Assembly (NCBI RefSeq): GCF_014696225.1 | Contig: NZ_JACJPV010000001.1 | Span: 1-64,000, forward strand | Source of the DNA: Anabaena sp. FACHB-1237 | GTDB lineage: Bacteria; Cyanobacteriota; Cyanobacteriia; Cyanobacteriales; Nostocaceae | Reading direction: 5' to 3' | DNA: 64,000 nucleotides | Shown here: in pieces, positions 53,589 to 63,179 of the stretch | How the letters are laid out: each line of letters opens with the position of its first letter | Position numbering within the stretch: position 1 is the stretch's first letter | Program-made: the position numbers and the translations under genes | The notes under the pieces: model-generated | Databases searched by the model: none | What the model was told of the DNA's origin: nothing | What the model saw: the letters and a program-made list of their open reading frames with translations, nothing else

Positions 53589-53709
53589 AAGAAGTCAGTG
53601 ATCTAATTTATGTTAAAGTTAGACCCCTATTTAAAGCTGCACATTACCACTACTAAATTATACTAATGTTAATTGTCAATGTGAGGAATATATCATGAAA
53701 ATACACAGG

Positions 53710-53813
53710 TAAGCTAATGTGCAGCACTCACTGTATAATTAAAAAACCTGAAGTTACAGTAGCACAAGCATCTTGCTTGTATTAATTATTCAAGTTAAAG
53801 GCACAACAGCTTA
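53710..53813 (+). repeat. 104-bp repeat, copy 1
   Basis: Ends TAAGCTAATGTGC and GGCACAACAGCTTA are imperfect inverted repeats. An almost identical copy lies inside tnpB debris at 60765-60868. Confidence 0.8.
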
Positions 53814-53913
53814 GTGGTATCACGGTTAAACAAGGATACTGGGGTTACATAAGATAATTGCCTGATATATGAGGGTTTGCCAGATGGATAACTTGATTTC
53901 TATAGAGCAAGTT

Positions 53914-53963
53914 AAAATAATTTTTGGGAAATAATTTTTGGGAAATAATTTTTGGGAAATAAT
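53914..53963. repeat. 14-bp tandem repeat upstream of the SLH-glycosidase
   Basis: TTTTTGGGAAATAA is repeated three times just upstream of the likely start, possibly affecting the leader mRNA. Confidence 0.8.
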
Positions 53964-54000
53964 TTTCCGCAACAAATCGCTAATAAAAATGGTATCTACT

Positions 54001-56040
54001 ATGACAATTTTTAAGGATATTACCAATCACTGGGCTAAACCTTTTATTGAAGCCTTAGCTGCACGTCGCATTGTTAATGGTTATAAAGATGGTACTTTTC
54101 GTCCAGATAATTCTTTGACTCGTGGAGAATTAGCTGCTATTATTAGTGCCGTTTTTAATCAAACCGTGAAACGAAAATATATCCCTTTTGCAGATATTTC
54201 TGATAGTTATTGGGGAAAAAATGTGGTACAAAGGGCTTATGAAATGGGTTTTCTGGTAGGTTATCCAGATAACAGTTTTCGTCCTAGTGAAACGATTTTT
54301 AAGGGTGATTTATTGGTAGCTTTGGTGAATGGTTTAGATATTGCTAATAAGGTTAATCTTGACTTAATTAAAGAATTACCTAATCTTTATCAAGATGCTG
54401 CTTTAATTCCTTATTACGGTATTAATCAAATTGCTTTAGCTACTCGTGCTGGTTGGGTTGTTAATTATCCGAATGTGAAAGTTATTAATTACAAAATACC
54501 AGCTACTCGTGGTGAAGTAGCAGCTATAATTTATCAAACTTTAGTATATTTAGGTCAAGCAGAAGTAATTCCTAGTAGTTATATTGTTGTTCCGCCAACA
54601 TTACCAAATACAATAAATACTGTTAAAGTGAGTCATCGTCGAGAATTTAGAGGTGCTTGGTTAGCAACAGTATGGAATAGTGACTGGCCTTCTAAACCTG
54701 GGTTATCTGTAGAAGCACAAAAAGAAGAATTATTAAATATTATTAAAAAGTTGCAAAGCTTGAATTTTAATGCTTTAATTTTCCAGGTAAGACCAGAAGG
54801 GGATGCTGTTTATGCTTCAGCTTTAGAACCTTGGAGTGCTTGGGTTACAGGAAAACAAGGAAAGGCTCCCCAACCATTTTATGATCCTTTGGAATTTGCG
54901 ATCGCTGAATGTCATAAACGCAATATTGAGGTTCATGCGTGGTTCAATCCCTATCGTGCTAAAACTACCACAAAAAGCGGTATTAATGTTAATCCTCACA
55001 TTGCAATTACTAACCCAGAAGTAGTTTATCAATGGGGTAATCAATTATGGATGGATCCCGGATCAAAAATAGTGCAAGATCGGGTTTATAATGTGATTAT
55101 TGATGTTACCTATCGTTATGATCTTGATGGTATTCATCTTGATGATTATTTTTACCCCTATCCTATTGCTGGACAATCTTTTCCCGATCAAAAAACCTAT
55201 GCAGCTTATCAACAAACAGGAGGTAAATTGGGTTTAGCAGATTGGCGACGAGAAAACGTGAATCAAATGGTATTTCGTATTTCTCAAGGTATTAAACAAA
55301 TTAAACCTTATGTGAAATTCGGTATTAGTCCTTTTGGTATTTATCGTTCTGGAGAACCCGCAGAAATTTCTGGGTTAGATGCCTATAGTGTATTGTATGC
55401 TGATTCTAAAAAATGGTTACAAGAGGGTTGGATAGACTATATTGCACCTCAACTTTATTGGCGCACAGATCAACCTAAACAAAGTTATGAGGTATTATTA
55501 AAATGGTGGACAGAAATTAATACTAAAAAACGTCATATTTATGTAGGAAATAATGTGGAAGCATTAGATGGTAAGGCTTGGAAAAATACAGAAATTGGTA
55601 AACAAATTACAATTTCTCGGAATTTAGTGAATAATCTTTCTTTAGGTAATATCTTTTTTAGCATGAAATCAATTATAGATAATCGTGAAAGTATTGCTGA
55701 TCAATTTGCCAGTATTTATTATTCACAACCTGCTATAGTTCCTACAATTTCATGGATAAATAATCAAAATAATCAAAATAATCAAAATAATCAAACCAAT
55801 AACAATTTACCCGTACCACCAAAAGATGTAAAATTTGTGGATGGTAAAATAAATTGGCAACCAGGAAATGATCAACCTATACGTTCTTGGATATTGTACC
55901 GTCAAAGTGGAGACAGTTGGATAATTCAGCGTATTTTATCTACTGGTACTACTTTTGCTACTGTACAACCAGGTACTTATGCTATTTGTGCGGTAGATAG
56001 GTTGGGTAATGAAAGTTTAGGAGTGATGGTTAAAGTGTAG
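54001..56040 (+). CDS. S-layer homology domains plus glycoside hydrolase family 10-like (GHL10) protein
   Basis: About 680 residues from ATG 54001 (MTIFKDITNHWAKPFIEALA), or ATG 53989 four codons earlier; an open frame starts at 53938 within tandem repeats and is less likely. Three SLH domains (1-60, 60-125, 130-185) anchor to the cell wall or outer membrane. The GHL10 domain (from REFRGAWLATVWNSDWPSK, with FQVRPEGDAVYAS and YDLDGIHLDDYFYP) is a predicted glycosidase. A Gln-Asn repeat linker (NNQ x5) and a C-terminal fibronectin-like end follow. No signal peptide is apparent, which is odd for an envelope protein. Confidence 0.85.
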   Translation: MTIFKDITNHWAKPFIEALAARRIVNGYKDGTFRPDNSLTRGELAAIISAVFNQTVKRKYIPFADISDSYWGKNVVQRAYEMGFLVGYPDNSFRPSETIFKGDLLVALVNGLDIANKVNLDLIKELPNLYQDAALIPYYGINQIALATRAGWVVNYPNVKVINYKIPATRGEVAAIIYQTLVYLGQAEVIPSSYIVVPPTLPNTINTVKVSHRREFRGAWLATVWNSDWPSKPGLSVEAQKEELLNIIKKLQSLNFNALIFQVRPEGDAVYASALEPWSAWVTGKQGKAPQPFYDPLEFAIAECHKRNIEVHAWFNPYRAKTTTKSGINVNPHIAITNPEVVYQWGNQLWMDPGSKIVQDRVYNVIIDVTYRYDLDGIHLDDYFYPYPIAGQSFPDQKTYAAYQQTGGKLGLADWRRENVNQMVFRISQGIKQIKPYVKFGISPFGIYRSGEPAEISGLDAYSVLYADSKKWLQEGWIDYIAPQLYWRTDQPKQSYEVLLKWWTEINTKKRHIYVGNNVEALDGKAWKNTEIGKQITISRNLVNNLSLGNIFFSMKSIIDNRESIADQFASIYYSQPAIVPTISWINNQNNQNNQNNQTNNNLPVPPKDVKFVDGKINWQPGNDQPIRSWILYRQSGDSWIIQRILSTGTTFATVQPGTYAICAVDRLGNESLGVMVKV

Positions 56041-56064
56041 AAAAATCGACAATTGATAATTGAT

Positions 56065-56166
56065 AATTAATTAATTAATTAATTAATTAATTAATTAATT
56101 AATTATTTTACCAATTACCAATTACCAATTACCAATTACCAATCACCAATCACCAATTACCAATTA
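56065..56166. repeat. TTAA repeat followed by heptameric (ACCAATT)n repeat
   Basis: About ten TTAA units (56065-56104), then about eight ACCAATT or ACCAATC units (56107-56166) overlap the ddl stop region. They lie between convergent genes. Confidence 0.88.
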
Positions 56167-57213
56167 CCCTCTTTCTATTGCTAATTGAATTAATGTATCT
56201 ACCAATTCTACAAAAGATACTCCACTATTAGCCCAAAGTTGGGGATACATACTAGTAGATGTAAAACCAGGTAAAGTATTAATTTCATTAATTAATATTT
56301 CTCCAGTGTTTTCTACATAGAAAAAGTCCACTCTCGCTAAACCAGCAGCATCTACCGCAGCAAACGCTTTTAAAGCCATTTCCTGGATTTTTTTGGCTAT
56401 TTCATCGGGTATTTTCGCAGGAATAAATAAGTCTGCTTTTCCTTGAGTGTATTTTGTTTCATAATCATAAAAATCACTGGTAAAAGCAATTTCTCCAATA
56501 ACTGATGCTTTGGGGTTATCATTACCTAATACCGCACATTCTACTTCTCTAGCAATAACTCCAGCTTCTACAATTATTCTTCTATCATAACTAGCTGCAT
56601 GATCTAAGGCTGTTTCTAATTCTGAACGTGTTCGCACTTTGGAAATACCCACAGATGAACCTAAATTAGCAGGTTTTACAAAACATGGATATCCTAATTT
56701 TGCCTCTATATCATCGCATAATTTAGGAAATATACAAGGGTTGGACCATATTTGTGATCTAGTTACTGCTAAATATTTTACTTGAGGTAGACCAACTTGA
56801 GAAAATGCCATTTTCATGGCTATTTTATCCATCCCTGTGGCTGATCCTACCACTCCTGAACCAACAAAGGGAACTTGCATTAATGTTAATAAACCTTGAA
56901 TTGTACCGTCTTCTCCGTTAGGTCCATGAAGTATGGGAAACCAGACATCAATATTTTGTACTTGGGGGGGAAATTGCCATAGGTTTGTTAATTCGTCATT
57001 TTTTTCTGTGGGGATACCTGAATTTAAAACTATTTCCGCAGTTTCTCCTGATTGCCAAATACCGTCTTTTTGAATATAAAATGGAATAACTTCGTATTTA
57101 CCGCCATTTTGATCTGATTTTAACGCTTGAGCGATCGCTTTTGCTGAAATAATAGATACTTCATGTTCTCCTGATCTTCCTCCAAATAATAAACCTACTT
57201 TTAATTTACTCAT
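56164..57213 (-). CDS. ddl: D-alanine--D-alanine ligase
   Basis: 349 residues. The ATP-grasp enzyme joins two D-alanines for peptidoglycan. Signatures: [48 protein letters not shown] and [16 protein letters not shown] near the C-terminus. Full length with the ATG at 57213. It is monocistronic, with repeats on both sides. Confidence 0.96.
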   Translation of the reverse strand: MSKLKVGLLFGGRSGEHEVSIISAKAIAQALKSDQNGGKYEVIPFYIQKDGIWQSGETAEIVLNSGIPTEKNDELTNLWQFPPQVQNIDVWFPILHGPNGEDGTIQGLLTLMQVPFVGSGVVGSATGMDKIAMKMAFSQVGLPQVKYLAVTRSQIWSNPCIFPKLCDDIEAKLGYPCFVKPANLGSSVGISKVRTRSELETALDHAASYDRRIIVEAGVIAREVECAVLGNDNPKASVIGEIAFTSDFYDYETKYTQGKADLFIPAKIPDEIAKKIQEMALKAFAAVDAAGLARVDFFYVENTGEILINEINTLPGFTSTSMYPQLWANSGVSFVELVDTLIQLAIERG

Positions 57214-57528
57214 CTATTTTTCCTCTCTATTTCTTTAAGCAGATAGCTTAACATAGGTAGGGTAATTGATAATTGATAATTTCGATTATTGATTCAAGAA
57301 TGAATTTATTAAATCCTTATTAAATCTGCTTTTTGTGATTCAAGAGTGTTAGTATAGAGCAGCAAATGATCAAACCACTGTAACACAGGCATCTTGCCTG
57401 TTAATAGTGTACCTCATTTACATCAAATCTGCTGTAAATGTAGCTAAATAATAATATTGATTGAGTGGTACGGGCGATCGCTCGACATTCAAGACATTCG
57501 CTAAAAACTAAAAACTAAAAACTAAAAA
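57214..57528. other. Intergenic region with palindrome and heptamer repeat
   Basis: A reverse copy of the palindrome at 47114 lies at about 57375-57409 (GTAACACAGGCATCTTGCCT). A HIP1-related site is at 57474, and an (AAAACTA)n heptamer repeat occurs at 57501-57535. No gene is seen. Confidence 0.65.
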
Positions 57529-59016
57529 CTAAAAATTTAACTGGGTTTGAGTGGCTTTTGTTTCTATAATTTTTTCCGCACTTTTTAATACTTCTAATCC
57601 TAATCTAATATTTAATCTTTGCTGATTTTCGATTATATCTTTCACTGTGACAATTTGGATTTTATCGTAAGTTTGAGTAAAGTATTTATTTTGATAAAAT
57701 CCGGCTTTTTTAGCTGTGTTAATCATATCTTTAGTTGGATTTTCTAAGGTAATAAATATAGCAATACTGGCATTTTCTAAAGTCATTGTTCCTAATAAGT
57801 CTCTGATATCTTTTGATTGAACTTTACCTGATTTGACTTGAAAAATAATTTTTTCTTGTTTACCTTGATCTCCATTAAAATAAGCTGTTCCATCAATACC
57901 TTGATCTTTTCCTTTTTTGGTATTAATTACTGCGCGATTATTACTATAGGTTAAAATTGCCCATTTTTCAAATTCCTTACGAGTTCTATCGTCTTGTTTT
58001 TGTGCTAGGGCGATCGCGCTTTCCAAATCTTTAGGAATACCATGTAAGTTAATATTAGTTAAAACTTCTTTACCGAAAGTATCTTCTAATCTTCTTAAGA
58101 TTAAACTTATACTTTGATAAGTAATATCTATTCCGATCCATTGACGATTTAATTTTTGAGCAACTGCAACGGTTGTACCACATCCGCAATAAGCATCTAA
58201 TATGATATCATCTCCATTAGAACTTGCTTTAATTATTCTTTCTAATAATGCTTCTGGTTTTTGGGTAGGATATCCTAATCTTTCTCTACTAGAAGGCATT
58301 ATAGGCTGAATTTCAAACCAATCTTCAGGATGTTTTCCCTTATCATTTTGTTGATAATTATCATATACTTTATCACCTCTAAAAGCTCTAGCTTTATATT
58401 TTAATCTTTCTTCACTATCTCCAGAATAAGGAATGCGAATATTATCAACATTAAAATAATAAATTTTTCCTTTAGAATACCTAAAAATAATATCATGTTT
58501 TCGTGCAAAATCTTTTTTAGGAACACCACCGCCACGATAACACCAAACAATCTCATTTAAAAAATCACCCCCTTGAGCGCAAAAAATTGCATCTAAAACT
58601 AATTTTAAATAATGACTAGCATTAGGATCACAATGTAAATAAAAACTCCCGGTTGACTTTAAAACTCGATGAATTTCTGTAATTCTTAAAGTCATACTAA
58701 TTAAATACGCTAGTAAACTTCCCTTACCTAAAACATCAGTTAAACCATTAATTAAACTAATACATTGACGAGTAAATTTACCATCATAATTAGACAGAAT
58801 TTCATCTAAACCATGATTAGCATGATTATCCCAAGTCCAAGTATCAATAAATGCTTGAGCTTGTGCCTTATCTTCTTGGCCAATATTATTATAAATTTGG
58901 TTATAATTACGCTTAGAATTAAACGGCGGATCAATATAACATAAATCTACCGATTCATCCTTGATATATTTGCGTAAATTTTCTAAATTATCACCATAAT
59001 AAAGTTGATTAGCCAT
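57529..59016 (-). CDS. Beta-class DNA methyltransferase with C-terminal Mrr-like nuclease domain
   Basis: 495 residues. Motif IV DPPF at 29-32 (CYIDPPFNSKRNYN) precedes motif I DAYCGCGTTVAVA, the beta order of N6-adenine or N4-cytosine methyltransferases. From about residue 355 (WAILTYSNNRAVINTKKGKD, QGIDGTAYFNGD, IIFQVKSGKVQSKDIRDLL) a restriction-endonuclease fold appears: D of GIDG and QVK as a QxK-type core. Such fusions occur in type IIG-like or DUF systems. No separate specificity or restriction gene is nearby. The recognition site is unknown. Confidence 0.85.
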   Translation of the reverse strand: MANQLYYGDNLENLRKYIKDESVDLCYIDPPFNSKRNYNQIYNNIGQEDKAQAQAFIDTWTWDNHANHGLDEILSNYDGKFTRQCISLINGLTDVLGKGSLLAYLISMTLRITEIHRVLKSTGSFYLHCDPNASHYLKLVLDAIFCAQGGDFLNEIVWCYRGGGVPKKDFARKHDIIFRYSKGKIYYFNVDNIRIPYSGDSEERLKYKARAFRGDKVYDNYQQNDKGKHPEDWFEIQPIMPSSRERLGYPTQKPEALLERIIKASSNGDDIILDAYCGCGTTVAVAQKLNRQWIGIDITYQSISLILRRLEDTFGKEVLTNINLHGIPKDLESAIALAQKQDDRTRKEFEKWAILTYSNNRAVINTKKGKDQGIDGTAYFNGDQGKQEKIIFQVKSGKVQSKDIRDLLGTMTLENASIAIFITLENPTKDMINTAKKAGFYQNKYFTQTYDKIQIVTVKDIIENQQRLNIRLGLEVLKSAEKIIETKATQTQLNF

Positions 59017-59189
59017 AGTTCTTATTCCATTAAATCCCGCATTTTATTGGTAAAATAAACCATTTTTACTCACTATGCGATGACAAAAGTTCGGATTTTT
59101 ACGGCTGTTTTTACGGCTGTTTTTGACAAAATACCCATACAAAAAGCTAAAAAGTTCGGAAAAATCGGGATCAAATTAAGTTATAATAG
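59017..59189. promoter_or_regulatory. Divergent promoter region with TATAAT box
   Basis: Contains a twofold TTTTTACGGCTG repeat (59096-59126) and a TATAAT hexamer at 59182-59187, 20 bp before the STAND gene ATG. Confidence 0.5.
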
Positions 59190-59207
59190 TTGTCACCTTT
59201 ACCCTAT

Positions 59208-60599
59208 ATGGCTTTTATGAATGTAACAGAAGTTTTACAATTTGTAGATCAGTTGGTTTTTGAACGTACTGGAAAACACTTAGATGATGTACAAAAAGCA
59301 GTAATTGAAGGTTCTTACAAAGGACAAACCTATCATGAGATTGCAGAAAATAATCATTTTAATAAAAGTCATGTGGGAGAAATAGGAGGAGAATTGTGGA
59401 AATTTTTATCTACCACATTAGGTGAAGATATTAAAAAAACTAATGTTCGTTCTACTTTTGAAAGATTACAAATAACAGCATTACCAATTATTATACAAAA
59501 TAACAATAAGCAAAATAATAATCATACTTTTAATTTTAGTGTGCTTAATTCAGATCAAGCTATTCAAAAATATCAAGAAAAGGATACAGATACTAAATCT
59601 CAATCAGTTTACCACGATTTGACCTTAGCACCCCAAATCATCAAATTTCATAACCGAGAAACTGAATTACAAACCCTTTCTAAGTGGATATTAAATCAAA
59701 ATATCTCTTTAATCTCAGTATTAGGATTATCAGGAATAGGTAAAACAACTTTATCTAGGAAATTTATTGATTTAAACTTAGATAAATTTGAAGTAATCAT
59801 TTGGAAAAGTTTAAAATATCCTCAATCTTTAAACTCATTAATTACTGATTTATTAAATACTTATCAACAAAAATATGAAGAAACTCTACAAGCAAATCTA
59901 AAACAATTATTTGATATATTGATACAAAAAAGATGTTTAATCATTCTTGATAACATAGAAACTATCTTTACTAATGGCCAATTTGCTGGACAATATCAAC
60001 CAGAATATCTGGATTATCAAAAGTTCTTTAAGATGATCACAGAAATAAATCATCAAAGTAGTGTTATGTTAATTAGTCAAGAAAAATGTCCTGAAATGAA
60101 CTGTTTATATCAACAATTAAATCTAAGTCAATGTTTAGAATTATCAGGTTTAAATGATATTAATATTTTAGATAATATAGGTTTAAAAAATCAAGATAGT
60201 TGGTTACAACTTATTCAAATTTATGAAGGTAATGCTACTTACTTAAAAGATATTGTTATTTTAATTCAAGATGTTTATGATGGTGAAGTAACTGAATTTT
60301 TAGCAGAAAATAGCTTAATTATTACTCAAAATATGCAATCTCATTTTCACGATTTATTTAACAGACTATCAGCAATTGAAAAACAAATAATTTTAGAGTT
60401 AAGTAAATTAAATCAACCTATATCAAGAGATGACTTAAAACAAAATTTATCCTTATCTTCTGTGGAATTTGTTAAAGGTTTACAATCTTTACAACAACGG
60501 TATTTAGTAACGAAAATTAAAGAAGATAAAATCTTGTTTAAATTGTCTCCAGTTTTTAGACAATATGTGATCATCACAGGTGCTACAGGAAGTCCCTAA
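59208..60599 (+). CDS. STAND (NB-ARC) ATPase with vMAP-type HTH N-terminus, 3' end disrupted
   Basis: About 463 residues from ATG 59208 (MAFMNVTEVLQFVDQLVFER); another ATG is at 59217. Residues about 10-90 resemble the HTH domain of vWA-MoxR-associated proteins (GKHLDDVQKAVIEGSYKGQT). The NTPase has Walker A GLSGIGKTTLSRKF, Walker B CLIILDNIETIF and a winged-helix end. Usual WD40 or TPR sensor repeats are missing: after KLSPVFRQYV the frame enters tnpB debris and stops. STAND proteins are typical immune switches, so this one is probably non-functional or truncated. Confidence 0.82.
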   Translation: MAFMNVTEVLQFVDQLVFERTGKHLDDVQKAVIEGSYKGQTYHEIAENNHFNKSHVGEIGGELWKFLSTTLGEDIKKTNVRSTFERLQITALPIIIQNNNKQNNNHTFNFSVLNSDQAIQKYQEKDTDTKSQSVYHDLTLAPQIIKFHNRETELQTLSKWILNQNISLISVLGLSGIGKTTLSRKFIDLNLDKFEVIIWKSLKYPQSLNSLITDLLNTYQQKYEETLQANLKQLFDILIQKRCLIILDNIETIFTNGQFAGQYQPEYLDYQKFFKMITEINHQSSVMLISQEKCPEMNCLYQQLNLSQCLELSGLNDINILDNIGLKNQDSWLQLIQIYEGNATYLKDIVILIQDVYDGEVTEFLAENSLIITQNMQSHFHDLFNRLSAIEKQIILELSKLNQPISRDDLKQNLSLSSVEFVKGLQSLQQRYLVTKIKEDKILFKLSPVFRQYVIITGATGSP

Positions 60600-61014
60600 G
60601 AAAGTTGAATTAGCTGTTGATAGATGGTTAAAAAGTGATGTTAATGGTAAAAAATCAGGTAGCCCCAGATTTAAAGGTGCGGGGCAATACAAAACATTGA
60701 CCTTTCCTCAATTCAAGCAACATCATTTTATCAACAACAGAATTACACTGTCTAAAATAGGTGATAAGCTAATGTGCAGCACTCACTGTATAATTAAAAA
60801 ACCTGAAGTTACAGTAGCACAAGCATCTTGCTTGTATTAATTATTCAAGTTAAAGGCACAACAGCTTATTAAAGTAATAGTCAAAAAACCGCTATCTCAA
60901 AGAATGCACAATTGCCCTGTGTGTCATGCTAGTTTGTGCAGGGATTTGAATGGGGCTATAAATATCAAGAACCGTGGGAGACACGGTTTTAAAGCTCAGT
61001 CAATGTCTTCATAG
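60566..61014 (+). pseudogene. tnpB: tnpB remnant of an IS200/IS605-type element
   Basis: Starts inside the reading frame as QVLQEVPKKVELAVDRWLK, continues with PRFKGAGQYKTLTFPQF and ITLSKIGD, is interrupted by the 104-bp repeat at 60765-60868, then resumes with CPVCHASLCRDLNGAINI KN and stops at 61012. The N-terminus and the central catalytic part are absent. A hairpin CACACTCACC...GGGAGTGTGTGG follows at 61032-61062, typical for the element's end. Confidence 0.82.
60765..60868 (+). repeat. 104-bp repeat, copy 2, inside tnpB debris
   Basis: Nearly identical to 53710-53813, with the same TAAGCT...AGCTTA ends. It interrupts the tnpB reading frame. Confidence 0.8.
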
Positions 61015-61065
61015 AAGAGTGACTGAGAAGCCCACACTCACCTGAAAGGGAGTGTGTGGAGTGTG

Positions 61066-62283
61066 TCACGAAATGTCTTTAAGTTCCGCAGTACGTACTG
61101 ATAAAACTTGTGTTTGATTTCCTCTTTGTATTTTCACTTGCAAGTTTTGTCCTAAAACACTATCTTCTACTACTGACTGTAATTGTTCAGCACTAGTAAT
61201 GGACTGATTATCAACTTGTACAATTACATCACCACGACGGATACCTGCTTTTGCTGCTGGAGAATTTGGTACTACCCGCATGATTAAAACTCCTTTAACT
61301 TCGGGAATTTCAAACATGGAGTTAGGATCATCATTATTCTGTTTAGCTAATTCTGGTGTTAATGTCACCATTTGTACACCTAAATAGGGATGGGCGACTT
61401 TTCCATCTCGTTGTAATTGAGTAGCAATATTTTTAGCTTTATCAATGGGAATGGCAAAACCTATACCCATCGCATCAGCACGAATTGCTGTATTAATACC
61501 AATTACTTCCCCTTTGCCATTTAATAATGGTCCGCCCGAATTTCCAGGGTTAATAGCTGCATCTGTTTGAATAAAGTCTAAACGTTTATCACTGATTCCT
61601 ACCTGTGCGCTAGACCGTTTTAATGTACTAACTATACCTAATGTTACAGTATTATCAAATCCTAATGGGTTGCCTACTGCGATCGCCCAATCTCCCACTT
61701 GAACATTTTTAGAAGATCCTAAAGGTGCTACTGGTAAATCATTACCTGCATTGATCTTAACCACAGCTAAATCTGTGACTTCATCAATACCTTGAACTTT
61801 ACCTTGAAAAGTGCGACCATCTTTAAGTCTGACTGTAACTTTATCAGCTTTATCCACAACGTGAGCGTTGGTTAATATTACCCCACTTTTATCTAGTATA
61901 AACCCAGAACCTAATCCACGTAACTGTTCTGTTGGTGACTGTTGGGGTATATTTTCGCCAAAAAACCGCCTAAAAAATGGATCATCCATAAAAGGATCAT
62001 TGCGACGGGTTACGGTTCTTTCTGTATCTATTCTTACTACCGCCGCACCTACACGATTTACTGCGGCTGTTACAAAACTGTCACTACTAACTATGGACGC
62101 AGCTTTAGATGGTTTTTGTGCAACTGTTGTTGATACTTCATTAGCCAATAATGGACCTGGTTCTGCGGAGGAGGGTAGAACTCGCAGTGAGCTAACAGTT
62201 AACACAGCACCTAGTACAACTGCTAAAATGTGGGTACTAACTTGTTTTAGGGAGCGGGGTAGTTTGGCAAATCGCATAATCAT
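61066..62283 (-). CDS. HtrA/Deg-family serine protease with PDZ domain
   Basis: 405 residues. A membrane anchor or signal segment lies at about 15-40 (STHILAVVLGAVLTVSS). The trypsin-like domain shows the triad NAHVVDK (His), DLAVVKI (Asp) and GNSGGPLL (Ser). One PDZ domain follows at about 300-395 (PAAKAGIRRGDVIVQVDNQ). This is the HhoA/HhoB/HtrA group of cyanobacteria, which degrades or refolds damaged envelope proteins. Which paralogue it is cannot be told without comparison. No regulator or sigma factor adjoins. Confidence 0.92.
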   Translation of the reverse strand: MIMRFAKLPRSLKQVSTHILAVVLGAVLTVSSLRVLPSSAEPGPLLANEVSTTVAQKPSKAASIVSSDSFVTAAVNRVGAAVVRIDTERTVTRRNDPFMDDPFFRRFFGENIPQQSPTEQLRGLGSGFILDKSGVILTNAHVVDKADKVTVRLKDGRTFQGKVQGIDEVTDLAVVKINAGNDLPVAPLGSSKNVQVGDWAIAVGNPLGFDNTVTLGIVSTLKRSSAQVGISDKRLDFIQTDAAINPGNSGGPLLNGKGEVIGINTAIRADAMGIGFAIPIDKAKNIATQLQRDGKVAHPYLGVQMVTLTPELAKQNNDDPNSMFEIPEVKGVLIMRVVPNSPAAKAGIRRGDVIVQVDNQSITSAEQLQSVVEDSVLGQNLQVKIQRGNQTQVLSVRTAELKDIS

Positions 62284-62530
62284 AACCTAATGTAAAATGG
62301 CTAAAGTAATGGTCAAAAAAAGTTAATGATTCTGTGGGAGTAATTACCAATTGATCTATATTATTTTTACAGATAATCTCAATGATGAATAAGTTGCTGA
62401 TGATCGGTAATTACTAATTTTGAATTAGTGATATAGCGGTATTGGTATGATAGCTGCTATATCCAAATTACTTCACTTCTTGCAGATTAATTTCCAGATT
62501 GTTCTCCATTTTCCCATTAGCTATAATTAT
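62284..62530. other. Intergenic region upstream of HtrA gene
   Basis: 247 bp, AT-rich, no coding frame seen; probably holds the protease promoter. Confidence 0.4.
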
Positions 62531-62899
62531 TTATAAAAATTGTTTTTTAGGAGTTGTTTGTAAAACCTGTTCTTCGGTTTCAAATATTTCAAATACTGTA
62601 TCCATCATGGTTACTTCAAATACTAATTTTGCTTCAGGATGAATATTACAAATGCGGAAACTTCCTTTAAATTTATCAGCGTCACGCATTCCCGCTATTA
62701 AGGAGGTTAAGCCTGAACTATCAATGAAGTTAACTTTACTTAAGTTCACCACTACATGGGATGTATGTTTAGAAATACATTCTTGCAATTTTAGGCGAAA
62801 TTGCCAGGCTGTGGTAATGTCTAAGCGTCCTTCAGGTGTTAATACCATGATGGTGTCACCATCCTTGGTTGTACAGGTTTTTTGGTCTATCTTGATCAC
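62531..62899 (-). CDS. STAS-domain anti-sigma factor antagonist-like protein
   Basis: 122 residues, one STAS domain. VVNLSKVNFIDSSGLTSLIA contains the phosphorylatable Ser in the DSSGL motif. The C-terminal FEVTMMDTVFEIFETEEQVL ends in a short basic tail. In cyanobacteria such proteins link partner-switching kinases and phosphatases to sigma or second-messenger output. No RsbW-like kinase or PP2C gene is nearby. It is monocistronic. Confidence 0.92.
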   Translation of the reverse strand: MIKIDQKTCTTKDGDTIMVLTPEGRLDITTAWQFRLKLQECISKHTSHVVVNLSKVNFIDSSGLTSLIAGMRDADKFKGSFRICNIHPEAKLVFEVTMMDTVFEIFETEEQVLQTTPKKQFL

Positions 62900-63122
62900 T
62901 GAGCCTCTGTTATTTTTGTATATAAGTTTATTAATTTATTAGCAGTCAATATTTGACTATGTTTGACTATATTTTTGTGATTTAAACTCAATACTACTAA
63001 TATAAAAGTCTTGAGTGTGAAAATATCAAAAATCCATAAAAATCGTTAAAAATCAGTAATAAACAATGAAAAATCAATAGAAAAAAATACAAAACAACAA
63101 GTCAAAAGCCTTTACTTGGAAT

Positions 63123-63171
63123 ACTTTTGACTTTTGACTTTTGACTTTTGACTTTTGACTTTTGACTTTTA
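63123..63171. repeat. Heptameric short tandem repeat (CTTTTGA)n
   Basis: About seven copies of the 7-bp unit lie between hemF and the STAS gene, ending 9 bp before the hemF stop. Confidence 0.9.
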
Positions 63172-63179
63172 CATTCTTT

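Noticed and set aside
60580-60840. 86-codon frame as an independent gene
   Set aside because: It is a tnpB fragment continued into the 104-bp repeat, so it was recorded as part of the pseudogene.
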